Source: Bacteriovoracaceae bacterium (GTDB taxonomy: Bacteria; Bdellovibrionota; Bacteriovoracia; Bacteriovoracales; Bacteriovoracaceae). Taken from it: a stretch of 12,371 nucleotides of DNA. Position 1 is the stretch's first letter. Each line of letters opens with the position of its first letter. Under the pieces are notes generated by a model. It had not been told where the DNA came from. It searched no databases and worked only from the letters and a program-made list of their open reading frames with translations. Shown here piece after piece: positions 1 to 6,895 of the stretch. A program made the position numbers and the translations under genes. Location: positions 1-12,371 of the forward strand of contig CANFNN010000064.1 of assembly GCA_947448095.1 (NCBI GenBank), read 5' to 3'.

Positions 1-138
1 AAGAAAGTTGTGAAGAAAGCCCCTGCTAAAAAAATCGCTAAGAAAGCTGTGAAGAAAGCCCCGTCTAAAAAAGTCGCCAAAAAAGCAGTGAAAAAAGCTC
101 CTGCTAAAAAAGTCGCCAAGAAAAAAAATAAGAAATAA
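1..138 (+). CDS. Histone H1/AlgP-like lysine-rich protein (3' end only)
   Basis: Only the last 45 codons are in the window; the start lies to the left. The visible C-terminus is almost entirely Lys, Ala, Val and Pro and consists of a 13-residue unit of the form KKAPAKK(V/I)AKKAV repeated three times (residues 5-43 of the visible part), ending in a run of Lys and TAA at 136-138. Such tails are typical of bacterial histone-H1-like proteins (AlgP/HC1-like), which bind DNA nonspecifically through charge and help compact the nucleoid. That is a composition-based family inference; no folded domain is visible here. Lysine is encoded by both AAG and AAA in every unit, which fits a translated repeat. 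The gene ends in a strong terminator about 15 bases after the stop. A lysine-rich tail on another DNA- or RNA-binding protein is possible. Confidence 0.8.
   Translation, partial: KKVVKKAPAKKIAKKAVKKAPSKKVAKKAVKKAPAKKVAKKKNKK
13..129 (+). repeat. Three 39-bp in-frame tandem repeats (KKAPAKKVAKKAV unit)
   Basis: Units cover 13-51, 52-90 and 91-129. Each encodes 13 residues with the pattern KKAP(A/S)KK(V/I)AKKAV; the last unit degenerates to KKKN. Copies differ mainly at synonymous or conservative positions, so the repeat is maintained at protein level. The array probably continues to the left of the window. Confidence 0.85.
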
Positions 139-152
139 GCTCGTCTTAGAGC

Positions 153-187
153 AAAAAAAAAGCCACCTTGCGGTGGCTTTTTTTTGA
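153..187. terminator. Bidirectional rho-independent terminator
   Basis: A perfect 7-bp stem AGCCACC (161-167) / GGTGGCT (172-178) has a TTGC tetraloop. It is preceded by a run of nine A and followed by a run of eight T, so it has a U-tract in either direction. It lies between the stop of the H1-like gene (138, plus) and the stop of the exported-protein gene (208, minus), so it likely serves both convergent transcripts. Confidence 0.92.
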
Positions 188-207
188 TATTTGTTCAATT
201 TCAAATA

Positions 208-1173
208 TTAGAAAGTGTTGATGTAGGCACTGATACCAATATTGGTTCTGTCCCCTCGGATGTCGCTTGGGATAAACTGAATATTCGGGTATAAGAAAAC
301 GTCACGGGTAAGAGAGATACCAAGACCGAGCGATTGATAGACAGTTCTCTTTTCATAATCAGTCCACTTCATGTTTCTTGTTTGCTGATAAACTTGCCAG
401 CCCCAAAGAGTTCTTAGGTTAAAAGTTTCGTTAATAATATACTCAGCTATTGGATACACCTGCCAAACGTTTGTTGCGAGGTCTTTATTGGGTTTATCAA
501 ATGAATAACCCGTCCACTCAAAAGCTGCTCCCAGAGTTAGATCCGACTTTCCAACCACTTTCATGATCGTAGAAGAAAGGTCGTAACTTGCTCTGTAGCC
601 TTGGTGTCTTTGTTGCGAGTTTGTAATAAGCGTCGGAATAAAAGTATTCACAATCTGAAAGCCATAAATGTTGGCGAGATTGGTGAAAATCAAGTTCGGA
701 TCATTAACAGTAAGGACTTGTTTAGTTTTATCAAATTCGCTTTTTAAGTCGGCATCTTTCGTTTTGATAGTTCGGTTAAAGGGTGTTGACATGAACATCC
801 CGGTGGCAAGAGTCACGCTGTTGAGTGTGGAGAAGCGGTATCTCAGTCCAACGTTTGCGGTAGCGTACTGTAGAGTCAGCGCATCGGCTCCTGAAACAAT
901 ATTTGGTCTTTGGGCGGCCAATGGTTTTTGAACTGATCCACCTAGATAGTTAAGCGAGTAGTTACCACTCCATCTTGAGAGAGATCCACTAGAAGCGCGC
1001 AAAAGTCGATTAGTGATGACTTGGTCGGCTTCATCTACTGCGGCCTTAGTAGGCGTGGTAGTTGCGGGCGTCTTTTCATCTTTTTTCTCAGTCGTTTTGG
1101 TTTCAGTTTGTGCAAACGACGAAAATGTTAGGGTCATGGCAGTTACTAAAAGGAAAGCTGTAAATTTTGACAT
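208..1173 (-). CDS. Exported outer-membrane-type beta-rich protein, function unknown
   Basis: A 321-residue protein with a clear Sec signal peptide: MSKF, then a hydrophobic stretch, with likely cleavage after FSSFA near residue 21. A Thr/Lys/Pro/Glu-rich low-complexity linker follows (about 22-45). The rest (about 60-321) is rich in alternating hydrophobic and polar strands with many Tyr, Trp, Asn and Thr, and ends YINTF. A terminal Phe is the usual beta-signal recognised by the BAM machinery, so I infer an outer-membrane beta-barrel with a periplasmic N-terminal linker. I recognise no named family or substrate. The ATG is supported by an AAGAGG ribosome site about six bases upstream on the minus strand. 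It lies downstream of the hydrolase gene on the same strand, with a 143-bp gap that probably holds its own promoter. Confidence 0.8.
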   Translation of the reverse strand: MSKFTAFLLVTAMTLTFSSFAQTETKTTEKKDEKTPATTTPTKAAVDEADQVITNRLLRASSGSLSRWSGNYSLNYLGGSVQKPLAAQRPNIVSGADALTLQYATANVGLRYRFSTLNSVTLATGMFMSTPFNRTIKTKDADLKSEFDKTKQVLTVNDPNLIFTNLANIYGFQIVNTFIPTLITNSQQRHQGYRASYDLSSTIMKVVGKSDLTLGAAFEWTGYSFDKPNKDLATNVWQVYPIAEYIINETFNLRTLWGWQVYQQTRNMKWTDYEKRTVYQSLGLGISLTRDVFLYPNIQFIPSDIRGDRTNIGISAYINTF

Positions 1174-1316
1174 TGATTACCTCTTGCAAAAAATCGGATA
1201 TTTGACCTTATTACTTTTTCCTTATGAAGGGAAACATATCTCGCTGATTTACTAGAGAAGTAATATTTTATTTAAAATGAAGAGAAAAGTGGAGTCAAAA
1301 AGAACCTAGACCCATT

Positions 1317-1910
1317 TTACAAGGTCTTTTGGGCCGCGGAATAAGGCAGCTGAGAATCTGAAGCAGACTGTTTAATATCTTGGGCTATATCTCGAAATTC
1401 GCTTCTTTTAAAAAAGTGTCCACAATCGGTGTATGTTTTAAGTCTCGCATGCAGCCGATCTTGATACATAAGCGAATGAGCGTAAGGCACTTCAACATCA
1501 TCTGTACTGTGGTACAAAAAGATATTGGGTAGTGACGATAATTTTGAATAATTAGCCGGAGCTTCAAATCCCTTGATGGTATTAAAAGGTACGGCAACCA
1601 GGAATAAGCCCAGAATTTTAGCTGCGATAGTTTCTTCGGAGAGATACTTGAGTAAAAAAGATCCACCAAGAGAGTGTCCGACAAAAAGAACTTCCCCACG
1701 CACTTTGGCGAGATTTTTATCAAGCAGGATTTTCCATTCTTCATAGGATGGATTTTTAGGCGAAGGCATCTGAGGGGAGGTGACCTTAAAATCCTGGCCT
1801 AGAGCAAACGGCAGGCCCGCCTGCCAATCCCCAGTGCCGTCTTCTAAGGAGCGGTAATGCTTGGGTCCTGCACCGTGAATGATTATGACGTTTGTTTTGA
1901 AAGTTCTCAC
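1317..1910 (-). CDS. RBBP9/YdeN-like alpha/beta serine hydrolase
   Basis: A 197-residue cytoplasmic protein with the hallmarks of the small RBBP9/YdeN-type alpha/beta hydrolases. It has an early strand and oxyanion region IIIHGAGP (9-16), the nucleophile elbow GHSLGG with Ser80, an acid residue in STDDVEVP (Asp137 or Asp138) and the catalytic His165 in DCGHFF. The length fits this family of about 190 residues. The physiological substrate is not predictable, and an esterase-like activity is inferred. The start codon is GTG at 1908-1910; an in-frame TAG directly precedes it, so no upstream start is possible. No strong ribosome site is visible. The C-terminal 20 residues look like a polar extension. 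There is no signal peptide. Confidence 0.85.
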   Translation of the reverse strand: MRTFKTNVIIIHGAGPKHYRSLEDGTGDWQAGLPFALGQDFKVTSPQMPSPKNPSYEEWKILLDKNLAKVRGEVLFVGHSLGGSFLLKYLSEETIAAKILGLFLVAVPFNTIKGFEAPANYSKLSSLPNIFLYHSTDDVEVPYAHSLMYQDRLHARLKTYTDCGHFFKRSEFRDIAQDIKQSASDSQLPYSAAQKTL

Positions 1911-2001
1911 CTAGATCTATTATCGACTTGCTTCAAACTGATCTCAAGAGGGTGCATTCTGCCCTTTAATATGCTCATAACTGTGTTAAAATGATTCCTC
2001 A

Positions 2002-2592
2002 ATGAGCCAATATTTAAATCCCATTATAAAACCGCTTATGAGTAAAGAAGAGCTTCAGACGCTTTCGTTATTCAATCATCCTGGCCGCTATGAACTGATT
2101 GAAACAGTTTCTTCGGCACTTCAAGCGATTGAAGAATTAAAAAAAGCCACGACACTGGGTTTTGATACCGAGACTAGACCTTCCTTTAGAAAAGGTGAGT
2201 TCTACCACGTAGCACTTCTTCAATTAGCGACCCATGAGTGTTGTTATCTTTTTCGATTGAATAAAATTCCTTTGTCGGCTGAGCTTGTCAGTTTGCTCGA
2301 AGACGAAAAAATTAAAAAAGTCGGAGTAGGTATTCGGGATGATGTAATTGCTTTACAAAAAATGCATAAATTCACTCCTTCCGGTTTTGTAGATCTCTCA
2401 GAAATCACAAGGATTTCAAGGTCAACATGTCTGAGTCTTCGCTCTCTGTGTGGAATGTATCTGAATCAAAGGCTTAGCAAGGGGGCAAAGGTTACGAACT
2501 GGGAAAATCCTGTTTTGACTGATTCCCAGGCAAGATATGCGGCCAACGATGCATTTGTCAGTTTATTGATTCTCGAGAAGATGTTTCTCTAG
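2002..2592 (+). CDS. Single-domain DEDDy 3'-5' exonuclease (RNase D/WRN-exo-like)
   Basis: A 196-residue protein consisting of one DnaQ-fold exonuclease domain. Motif I is LGFDTET (Asp55, Glu57), motif II is VGVGIRDD (Asp114) as in the WRN exonuclease VGVGI strand, and motif III is RYAANDA with Tyr179 and Asp183, the YxxxD pattern of the DEDDy class. All four metal-binding acids and the Tyr are present, so it should be active on RNA or DNA 3' ends. It lacks the HRDC domains of RNase D, so I do not call it rnd. The ATG at 2002 is the first possible start after an in-frame TAA at 1987; no strong ribosome site is seen, and ATG at 2038 is a weaker alternative. A tiny four-residue ORF (1991-2005) ends on the start codon as ATGA, which may be chance or translational coupling. 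Confidence 0.9.
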   Translation: MSQYLNPIIKPLMSKEELQTLSLFNHPGRYELIETVSSALQAIEELKKATTLGFDTETRPSFRKGEFYHVALLQLATHECCYLFRLNKIPLSAELVSLLEDEKIKKVGVGIRDDVIALQKMHKFTPSGFVDLSEITRISRSTCLSLRSLCGMYLNQRLSKGAKVTNWENPVLTDSQARYAANDAFVSLLILEKMFL

Positions 2593-2708
2593 TCTTTTCA
2601 CAAAAATGCAAACCAGTTAAGAGAACTTAAATATTTAGAACCATCTTTTATTTTAATTTATTAAAACTCGATTTCAACCGATAGGAAGTTAATTCAATAT
2701 GAGGAATC

Positions 2709-3095
2709 ATGGGACTTAAAGTTGTTATTTTTGAGGATGATAAAGACTTCGCAGATTTTATTAAGGATTTAATGGAGCGAAGTCACTTCGATGTGATTAA
2801 TTGTTATAATCTCAAAAACAGTAATTGGAAAGATGCCGATATTGTTCTCGGAGATTTTCGAAATAAAATTGTACCATTCAAAACACTTCAAATTGAATGC
2901 GAGTCTCTTGATATACCACTCATCGCAATCTCAGGTTCTGATACAGACTATAGTCCGCAGTTATTGAAGCCCTTTCAGTTAGAGGATTTACAATCATTGA
3001 TTTTAAATGAATTGATGAGGAAAAATAAACTCGCCACAAATTCGAAGAGAAGCGGGACAACTGGCTTCTTTGCACGCATTAAGAACTTTTTTTAA
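2709..3095 (+). CDS. Orphan receiver-domain (CheY-like) protein with C-terminal amphipathic tail
   Basis: A 128-residue receiver domain without an output domain. It keeps the phosphorylation site residues: the acidic cluster EDD (9-11), the likely phosphoacceptor Asp49 in IVLGDF, the switch Ser75 in IAISGSD, and Lys87 followed by Pro88. The segment from Asp49 to Ser75 is about four residues shorter than in CheY, and the usual MPxMDG loop is replaced by basic/hydrophobic residues, so the beta3-alpha3 region is remodelled. The last dozen residues (GTTGFFARIKNFF) form a basic amphipathic helix that could dock on membrane or a partner; this is inference. A GAGGA ribosome site at 2701-2705 supports the ATG. 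No kinase gene is nearby. Its stop is only four bases from the convergent barrel gene's stop. Confidence 0.85.
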   Translation: MGLKVVIFEDDKDFADFIKDLMERSHFDVINCYNLKNSNWKDADIVLGDFRNKIVPFKTLQIECESLDIPLIAISGSDTDYSPQLLKPFQLEDLQSLILNELMRKNKLATNSKRSGTTGFFARIKNFF

Positions 3096-3099
3096 AAGA

Positions 3100-4191
3100 T
3101 TAGAAAAGATAAGCGTAATTTATCATGAGGGATTGAAACGTAGTGATGGCTTTTTGATCCTGGTTAAAAAGTTTTTTTTCTCCACTAGACTTGTACATTA
3201 AAGCCGAAACACCAATCGTATGACCTTTAGAGCTTCCCAGCGATAAAAAGCCTCCATAAGTGGGAGTGAAGGTTTCGGAAAAGTTTTTCGCACCGGCGAG
3301 GTAATCTAAGAGTTCAATGCTATCAAAGTAGGCATTCTTTCTTAATTTTGCGTTAAATCCAAAAGTAAAAACACGGTGAGAAAATTCAAGCGCAGAATAA
3401 ATCTCTTCGCCAAATGGTTGTTTGTAAGTAGGGTCTTGCTCCATTCGGGAGTAAGCAACTTCAAATCTCATCCCTTTAGACATTGAGCGACTTAAGTAAC
3501 TTATTCCTGCTCCGTATTGCTTTTGTGAGAGTTCACCATCAAAAGACGAATCAGGAACAGTTATAGAACCAGTATAGGCAACGGATTCTTTAATTATTTG
3601 CTTTATAGAAATGTAATAGGCACCCCAGTACCATCCTGGACTGACCTGGTAGGTGGCACCACCTCCTATACCGGTTATTTTATTATTACTAAGATGAGTA
3701 AACGAAAAATCTGCTCCAGATGAATCTTTCGCTGCATATTGTTCTTTATTATTGTAGGTCGGTGAATAGTATTTAAATCCGATCGAGAGCCTTCTAGTTA
3801 ATCGCAGTCCTAGATTAAACATATTATTAAGCATATTGGTTTTTAAATTCTGATGATTGGTTGAACCTGCCACGTTAAGATTAAGAGATTTTTCCGCAGT
3901 GTCATTTGAGACATACAATTCAGGGGAAAACCTTCCGTGCCCTGTGAAATAAATACCAGTCTTATTCATTTTAATTTTCTCATCCCAAGTGACTGAGGTT
4001 GGGCTTCCGGCATAGGCCTCAGTAATTTCTGACTGAGAATTATTGAAGGACGAGAAGAGAGCAATTTGGCCTAAGTTTCTGGTGGTTGAAGAGGCGGGAT
4101 TTTTAGATAAAATTGTCCGGTCATAGGACGCCGTCACAATCTGGGCATGGGACCAAATGGGTAAGAGCAAAATAAGTAAGGCCAAGTACAA
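3100..4191 (-). CDS. Outer-membrane beta-barrel protein (FadL/OMPP1-like features)
   Basis: A 363-residue exported protein. The signal peptide is short (residues 1-16, cleavage after WSHA), followed by SKNPASS, which recalls the Asn-Pro-Ala motif near the N-terminus of FadL/OMPP1-type barrels. The rest is a succession of amphipathic strands with many Tyr, Gly, Ser and Asn, ending in NYAYLF; the terminal Phe fits a BAM-assembled barrel. FadL membership is suggested but not shown, and the transported substrate is unknown. The start is TTG at 4189-4191, the first usable start after an in-frame TAA; GGAG at 4198-4201 lies six bases upstream and the signal peptide begins immediately. A perfect TATAAT (4219-4224, minus) lies about 28 bases upstream of the start. 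Confidence 0.83.
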   Translation of the reverse strand: MYLALLILLLPIWSHAQIVTASYDRTILSKNPASSTTRNLGQIALFSSFNNSQSEITEAYAGSPTSVTWDEKIKMNKTGIYFTGHGRFSPELYVSNDTAEKSLNLNVAGSTNHQNLKTNMLNNMFNLGLRLTRRLSIGFKYYSPTYNNKEQYAAKDSSGADFSFTHLSNNKITGIGGGATYQVSPGWYWGAYYISIKQIIKESVAYTGSITVPDSSFDGELSQKQYGAGISYLSRSMSKGMRFEVAYSRMEQDPTYKQPFGEEIYSALEFSHRVFTFGFNAKLRKNAYFDSIELLDYLAGAKNFSETFTPTYGGFLSLGSSKGHTIGVSALMYKSSGEKKLFNQDQKAITTFQSLMINYAYLF

Positions 4192-4197
4192 TGGGAG

Positions 4198-4201
4198 CTC
4201 C
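4198..4201 (-). promoter_or_regulatory. Ribosome binding site supporting the TTG start at 4191
   Basis: GGAG on the minus strand, six bases from the TTG codon. No ATG or GTG lies in frame between the upstream stop and this TTG. Confidence 0.7.
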
Positions 4202-4218
4202 AGACCAAGGGGTAACTG

Positions 4219-4224
4219 ATTATA
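4219..4224 (-). promoter_or_regulatory. Candidate -10 box (TATAAT) for the barrel gene 3100-4191
   Basis: A perfect sigma70-type TATAAT on the minus strand predicts a transcript starting near 4212 with a leader of about 20 bases. The expected -35 position (4242-4247) reads CTACCC, which is a poor match, so the call rests on the -10 and its spacing to the ribosome site. Confidence 0.45.
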
Positions 4225-4362
4225 TCCTATTGCGCTTTTGAGGGTAGGAGTAGGCGTTATTTGATCACTTTAGACCTAAAAAGTCGGATAAACCCGTTGG
4301 GAAGCCTGGAAAAAATTATAGCCCCCTCACCCAAAAAATGGGCCTTATGATAAATTGAAGGT

Positions 4363-4968
4363 ATGAAAAAACTTATTTCCCTGATGCTTTTAAGCCTTAT
4401 TCTTTGGACTGAAGCCCATGCTCTTGAATACTGCCAGGGGACCGGCGATTCTTTAAGTGGTATTGAAGAACTTGCTGAGAGTGCATTAAATATTACGGGC
4501 TCAATGGAGCAAACCCAAAAAGTTTTGGGAGTCACAATTACGAAATACTACAAGAATCAGGGCACAGGCAAGGTATCCGTTGTGACTGATGCACAGGGAA
4601 ATATTGCAGGTATCAGAGTTGACTTTAGTGTCAAAGGTCAGAAAGCCCAAACCATGATTAAAACTTTTGCTGAATTAAAAGATGGCGAGAAACTTGAGTA
4701 CATTGAGGGCAATGAAAAAAAGCCTGCTCTGGTAGTGAAAAAGGCTAGTGGTGCATCGATTTATCCTTCCTCTGGTGGTCAGTTCACTTTTTCGGTTTTG
4801 ACTGAAAAGCCGAGTACCTATCAGCACCACAATATTTATCTGAGAAAAGAAAATGGAAAATGGATCGTAAAAAATGCTTCAGGCGATGCACTTAGTACCG
4901 TTGATCTTACTCCCAACGTTGAGGACTGGAGCTGGGATGGAACATTTAGTGAGGCGAGCTTTGAGTAG
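4363..4968 (+). CDS. Secreted/periplasmic protein of unknown function
   Basis: A 201-residue protein. The first 20 residues are a textbook Sec signal peptide (MKK, a leucine-rich core, then EAHA). The mature part of about 180 residues is hydrophilic and rich in Lys, Gly, Ser and Thr with predicted short strands; it has one cysteine near its N-terminus (residue 24), not in a lipobox. I recognise no domain. A segment around residues 75-115 alternates charged and hydrophobic residues like a beta-sheet, and the C-terminus is acidic (VEDWSWDG). The ATG is preceded by GAAGGT. It is divergent from the barrel gene and convergent with the alcohol dehydrogenase gene, so it is probably monocistronic. 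Confidence 0.78.
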   Translation: MKKLISLMLLSLILWTEAHALEYCQGTGDSLSGIEELAESALNITGSMEQTQKVLGVTITKYYKNQGTGKVSVVTDAQGNIAGIRVDFSVKGQKAQTMIKTFAELKDGEKLEYIEGNEKKPALVVKKASGASIYPSSGGQFTFSVLTEKPSTYQHHNIYLRKENGKWIVKNASGDALSTVDLTPNVEDWSWDGTFSEASFE

Positions 4969-4974
4969 CTCGCC
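4953..4974. terminator. Stem-loop between convergent genes, overlapping a stop codon
   Basis: A perfect 8-bp GC-rich stem GGCGAGCT (4953-4960) / AGCTCGCC (4967-4974) with a 6-base loop. The stop TAG of the exported-protein gene (4966-4968) lies at the loop/stem edge. There is no T-run on either side, so it may be a weak terminator or a transcript 3'-end stabiliser rather than a classical rho-independent terminator. Confidence 0.45.
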
Positions 4975-4983
4975 CCGAATATA

Positions 4984-6027
4984 TTAAAGAGTCGCCATAT
5001 CAATTACGAAACGGTAGCGAACGTCACTTTTGAGAACTCGCTCATAAGCTTCATTTATTTTATCCGCCGAAATGAGTTCAATGTCACAAGTGATGTTATG
5101 TTTGCTGCAAAAATTCAGCATGTCTTGAGTTTCTTTAATCCCGCCAATGCCTGAACCCGCAAGACTTTTTCTTCCCCCAATCAGCGAAAAAGAATGAACA
5201 GGAGTTGGTTTTTCAGGAACACCGACCACAACCATTGTTCCATCAAGCTTCACTAATCCTAGGTACTGATTCCAATCAATTTCTGCTGAGACCGTATTAA
5301 TAATTAAATCAAACGTTCCGGCCAGCTTGGTAAATGTTTCGGGATCTGAAGTGGTAAAAAAATGATCCGCACCTAAGTGCATGGCATCTTCCATTTTTTT
5401 CATCGAATGACTTAAAACAGTGACTTGTGCCCCAAGAGCGTGAGCGATTTTGACTCCCATGTGGCCAAGGCCTCCCATTCCTAAGATTGCAACTTTTTTT
5501 CCTGGCCCGGCCTTCCAGTGCATCAAAGGAGAATAAAGTGTGACACCAGCACATAACAAAGGTGCAGCTGCATCGAGAGGCAGGTTAGAAGGAATTTTTA
5601 AAACGTAGTTCTCATTGACTACGATCTTGTTGGAGTAACCACCTTGAGTCGCTGCCGTCCCATCTCGCTCCATAGAATTATAAGTGCCAGTCATTCCTGC
5701 TTGGCAGTACTGTTCAAGTCCACTTTCACAAGGTGAGCAGTGGCGGCATGAATCTACCATGCAGCCCACACCAACGTGATCGCCAACTTCGTACTTGGTA
5801 ACTTTAGAACCTACTTGAGTGACAATTCCGGCTATTTCGTGGCCGGGGACCATAGGAAAAATCGATCCGCCCCATTCATCGCGCGCCTGATGAATATCAG
5901 AGTGGCAGATTCCACAAAATTTAATATCGATAGCAACATCTTGGTCTTTTGGGTCACGCCTTTCAAAAGTAAATGGCGTGAGAGGAGCTTTAGGACCTTT
6001 GGCCGCGTAGCCTTTGGCGGGTATCAT
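4984..6027 (-). CDS. Zinc-dependent NAD(P)-alcohol dehydrogenase, YahK/CAD type
   Basis: A 347-residue medium-chain dehydrogenase that interconverts alcohols and aldehydes, probably with NADP(H), in the cytoplasm. Catalytic zinc ligands are Cys41 (GICHSD), His63 with Glu64 (PGHEIAG) and Cys159 (LLCAGVT). The structural zinc site is Cys94, Cys97, Cys100 and Cys108. The Rossmann motif is GMGGLGH (183-189). The strand ending VLSHS has Ser instead of the Asp that favours NAD, as in NADP-using YahK/cinnamyl-alcohol-dehydrogenase relatives. I place the start at Met13 of the longest ORF (ATG 6025-6027) because AAAGGA lies seven bases upstream and the family N-terminus begins at about this point; an ATG at 6063 would add 12 residues that do not look like the family. 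The natural substrate is unknown; broad aldehyde reduction is likely. Confidence 0.93.
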   Translation of the reverse strand: MIPAKGYAAKGPKAPLTPFTFERRDPKDQDVAIDIKFCGICHSDIHQARDEWGGSIFPMVPGHEIAGIVTQVGSKVTKYEVGDHVGVGCMVDSCRHCSPCESGLEQYCQAGMTGTYNSMERDGTAATQGGYSNKIVVNENYVLKIPSNLPLDAAAPLLCAGVTLYSPLMHWKAGPGKKVAILGMGGLGHMGVKIAHALGAQVTVLSHSMKKMEDAMHLGADHFFTTSDPETFTKLAGTFDLIINTVSAEIDWNQYLGLVKLDGTMVVVGVPEKPTPVHSFSLIGGRKSLAGSGIGGIKETQDMLNFCSKHNITCDIELISADKINEAYERVLKSDVRYRFVIDMATL

Positions 6028-6034
6028 GAGAATT

Positions 6035-6040
6035 TCCTTT
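6035..6040 (-). promoter_or_regulatory. Ribosome binding site fixing the dehydrogenase start at 6027
   Basis: AAAGGA on the minus strand, seven bases before ATG 6027. No comparable site precedes the alternative ATG at 6063. Confidence 0.75.
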
Positions 6041-6198
6041 GAGGATTGTAAGAGGTAGCCCATTGAACCCTATATTCAAAATATTGTCATGTTGTGGAGT
6101 GGCCAAGGCATTATGGGAGGGAGATAAACGGTCACTTAAGACTTCCTTCCAAAATACCGATATGTAATAGTAGGGTATCTTTTTATGGAGAACTGGGC

Positions 6199-6837
6199 AT
6201 GGATTTTTGTTCGTTGAAATTTGTATCAATCAGCTTAACCATTTGCTTCATGATCAGTACTCAAATTCAGGCGCAGGAAAAAGCGGTTGACTGTATTGTA
6301 CCTAATAAAAAAGCCATTAGTGAATTAGTCGATTCAACCAAAAAACCAATTGCGATGGCAGTTTCTATGAGTTCAGATCCGGTCCGAGACTCTTATCAAG
6401 ACGCATTTTGCATGCAATTTGAAGCCGCCGAAGATACGGTTGATGTTGAAACAATCCTTGAGAAAATGGAAGCCTCCCCCTATGCTAGTTCGCTGAAAGA
6501 TTTTTGGAGTACACCTGCTTGCCATTCTCCTCGAAAAAATGACTCAACAGTTCCCATTCTGTTCAATACGGCTACGACCGTTTTTCGTTCTGAGAAATTT
6601 CCACAAGTTGTTCATGATTATTTTGTGACGGAGAAAAAAGATCCTCAGGCCTGGTTGAATGCTATTAATACTAAAACAAGTGATGGGCTAACTTTTTTAG
6701 ATTTCTTGCAGTACTCCATTGATAGAGGGAACTATGATTCAAAACCCACAGGAGATGCTGCCAAGAGAATCGTTAGCTATCTCTGTCAAAATGGTGGAAT
6801 TTATTCGAAATACCGTACCACTTCCAAATGTCCCTAA
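6199..6837 (+). CDS. Secreted protein with cysteines and an ankyrin-like C-terminus
   Basis: A 212-residue protein. The open frame extends upstream to 6094, but ATG 6199 is chosen because GGAG (6187-6190) is eight bases upstream and the signal peptide then begins at once (hydrophobic residues 8-20, cleavage after TQIQA near 25). The mature part has five cysteines (32, 71, 108, 196, 211), suggesting one or two disulfides in the periplasm or outside the cell. Residues about 152-203 (LNAINTKTSDGLTFLDF, then IVSYLCQNGG) resemble the end of an ankyrin-repeat protein: a DGxTxLDF turn followed by a helix and LxxNGG. This is a resemblance seen by eye, not a proven domain. It is convergent with the OmpA lipoprotein gene and probably monocistronic. 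Function unknown. Confidence 0.8.
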   Translation: MDFCSLKFVSISLTICFMISTQIQAQEKAVDCIVPNKKAISELVDSTKKPIAMAVSMSSDPVRDSYQDAFCMQFEAAEDTVDVETILEKMEASPYASSLKDFWSTPACHSPRKNDSTVPILFNTATTVFRSEKFPQVVHDYFVTEKKDPQAWLNAINTKTSDGLTFLDFLQYSIDRGNYDSKPTGDAAKRIVSYLCQNGGIYSKYRTTSKCP

Positions 6838-6843
6838 GGAAAG

Positions 6844-6876
6844 TCTCAGCAGACCCTTCTAAAGGACCTGCTGAGA
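6844..6876. terminator. Stem-loop terminator between convergent genes
   Basis: A perfect 9-bp stem TCTCAGCAG (6844-6852) / CTGCTGAGA (6868-6876). An inner CCTT/AAGG pairing inside the loop could extend it. It lies between the stops of the secreted-protein gene (6837) and the OmpA lipoprotein gene (6896). Flanks are only moderately T-rich on either side, so it is a likely but not textbook bidirectional terminator. Confidence 0.6.
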
Positions 6877-6895
6877 TCAAAGATTCTATTTTAAG

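Noticed and set aside
1217..1234. Imperfect palindrome TTTCCTT/AAGGGAAA upstream of the exported-protein gene as an operator
   Set aside because: It is short and contains a bulge, and no promoter boxes are convincingly placed around it.
668..1255. Plus-strand ORFs inside and upstream of the exported-protein gene
   Set aside because: They are antisense shadows of the 208-1173 gene, without ribosome sites or recognisable domains.
6028..6063. ATG 6063 as the dehydrogenase start
   Set aside because: AAAGGA is placed for ATG 6027 and the 12 extra residues do not fit the family.
6094..6198. N-terminal extension of the secreted protein gene to 6094
   Set aside because: The added 35 residues are not signal-like, lack a ribosome site, and would bury the signal peptide; GGAG sits before ATG 6199.
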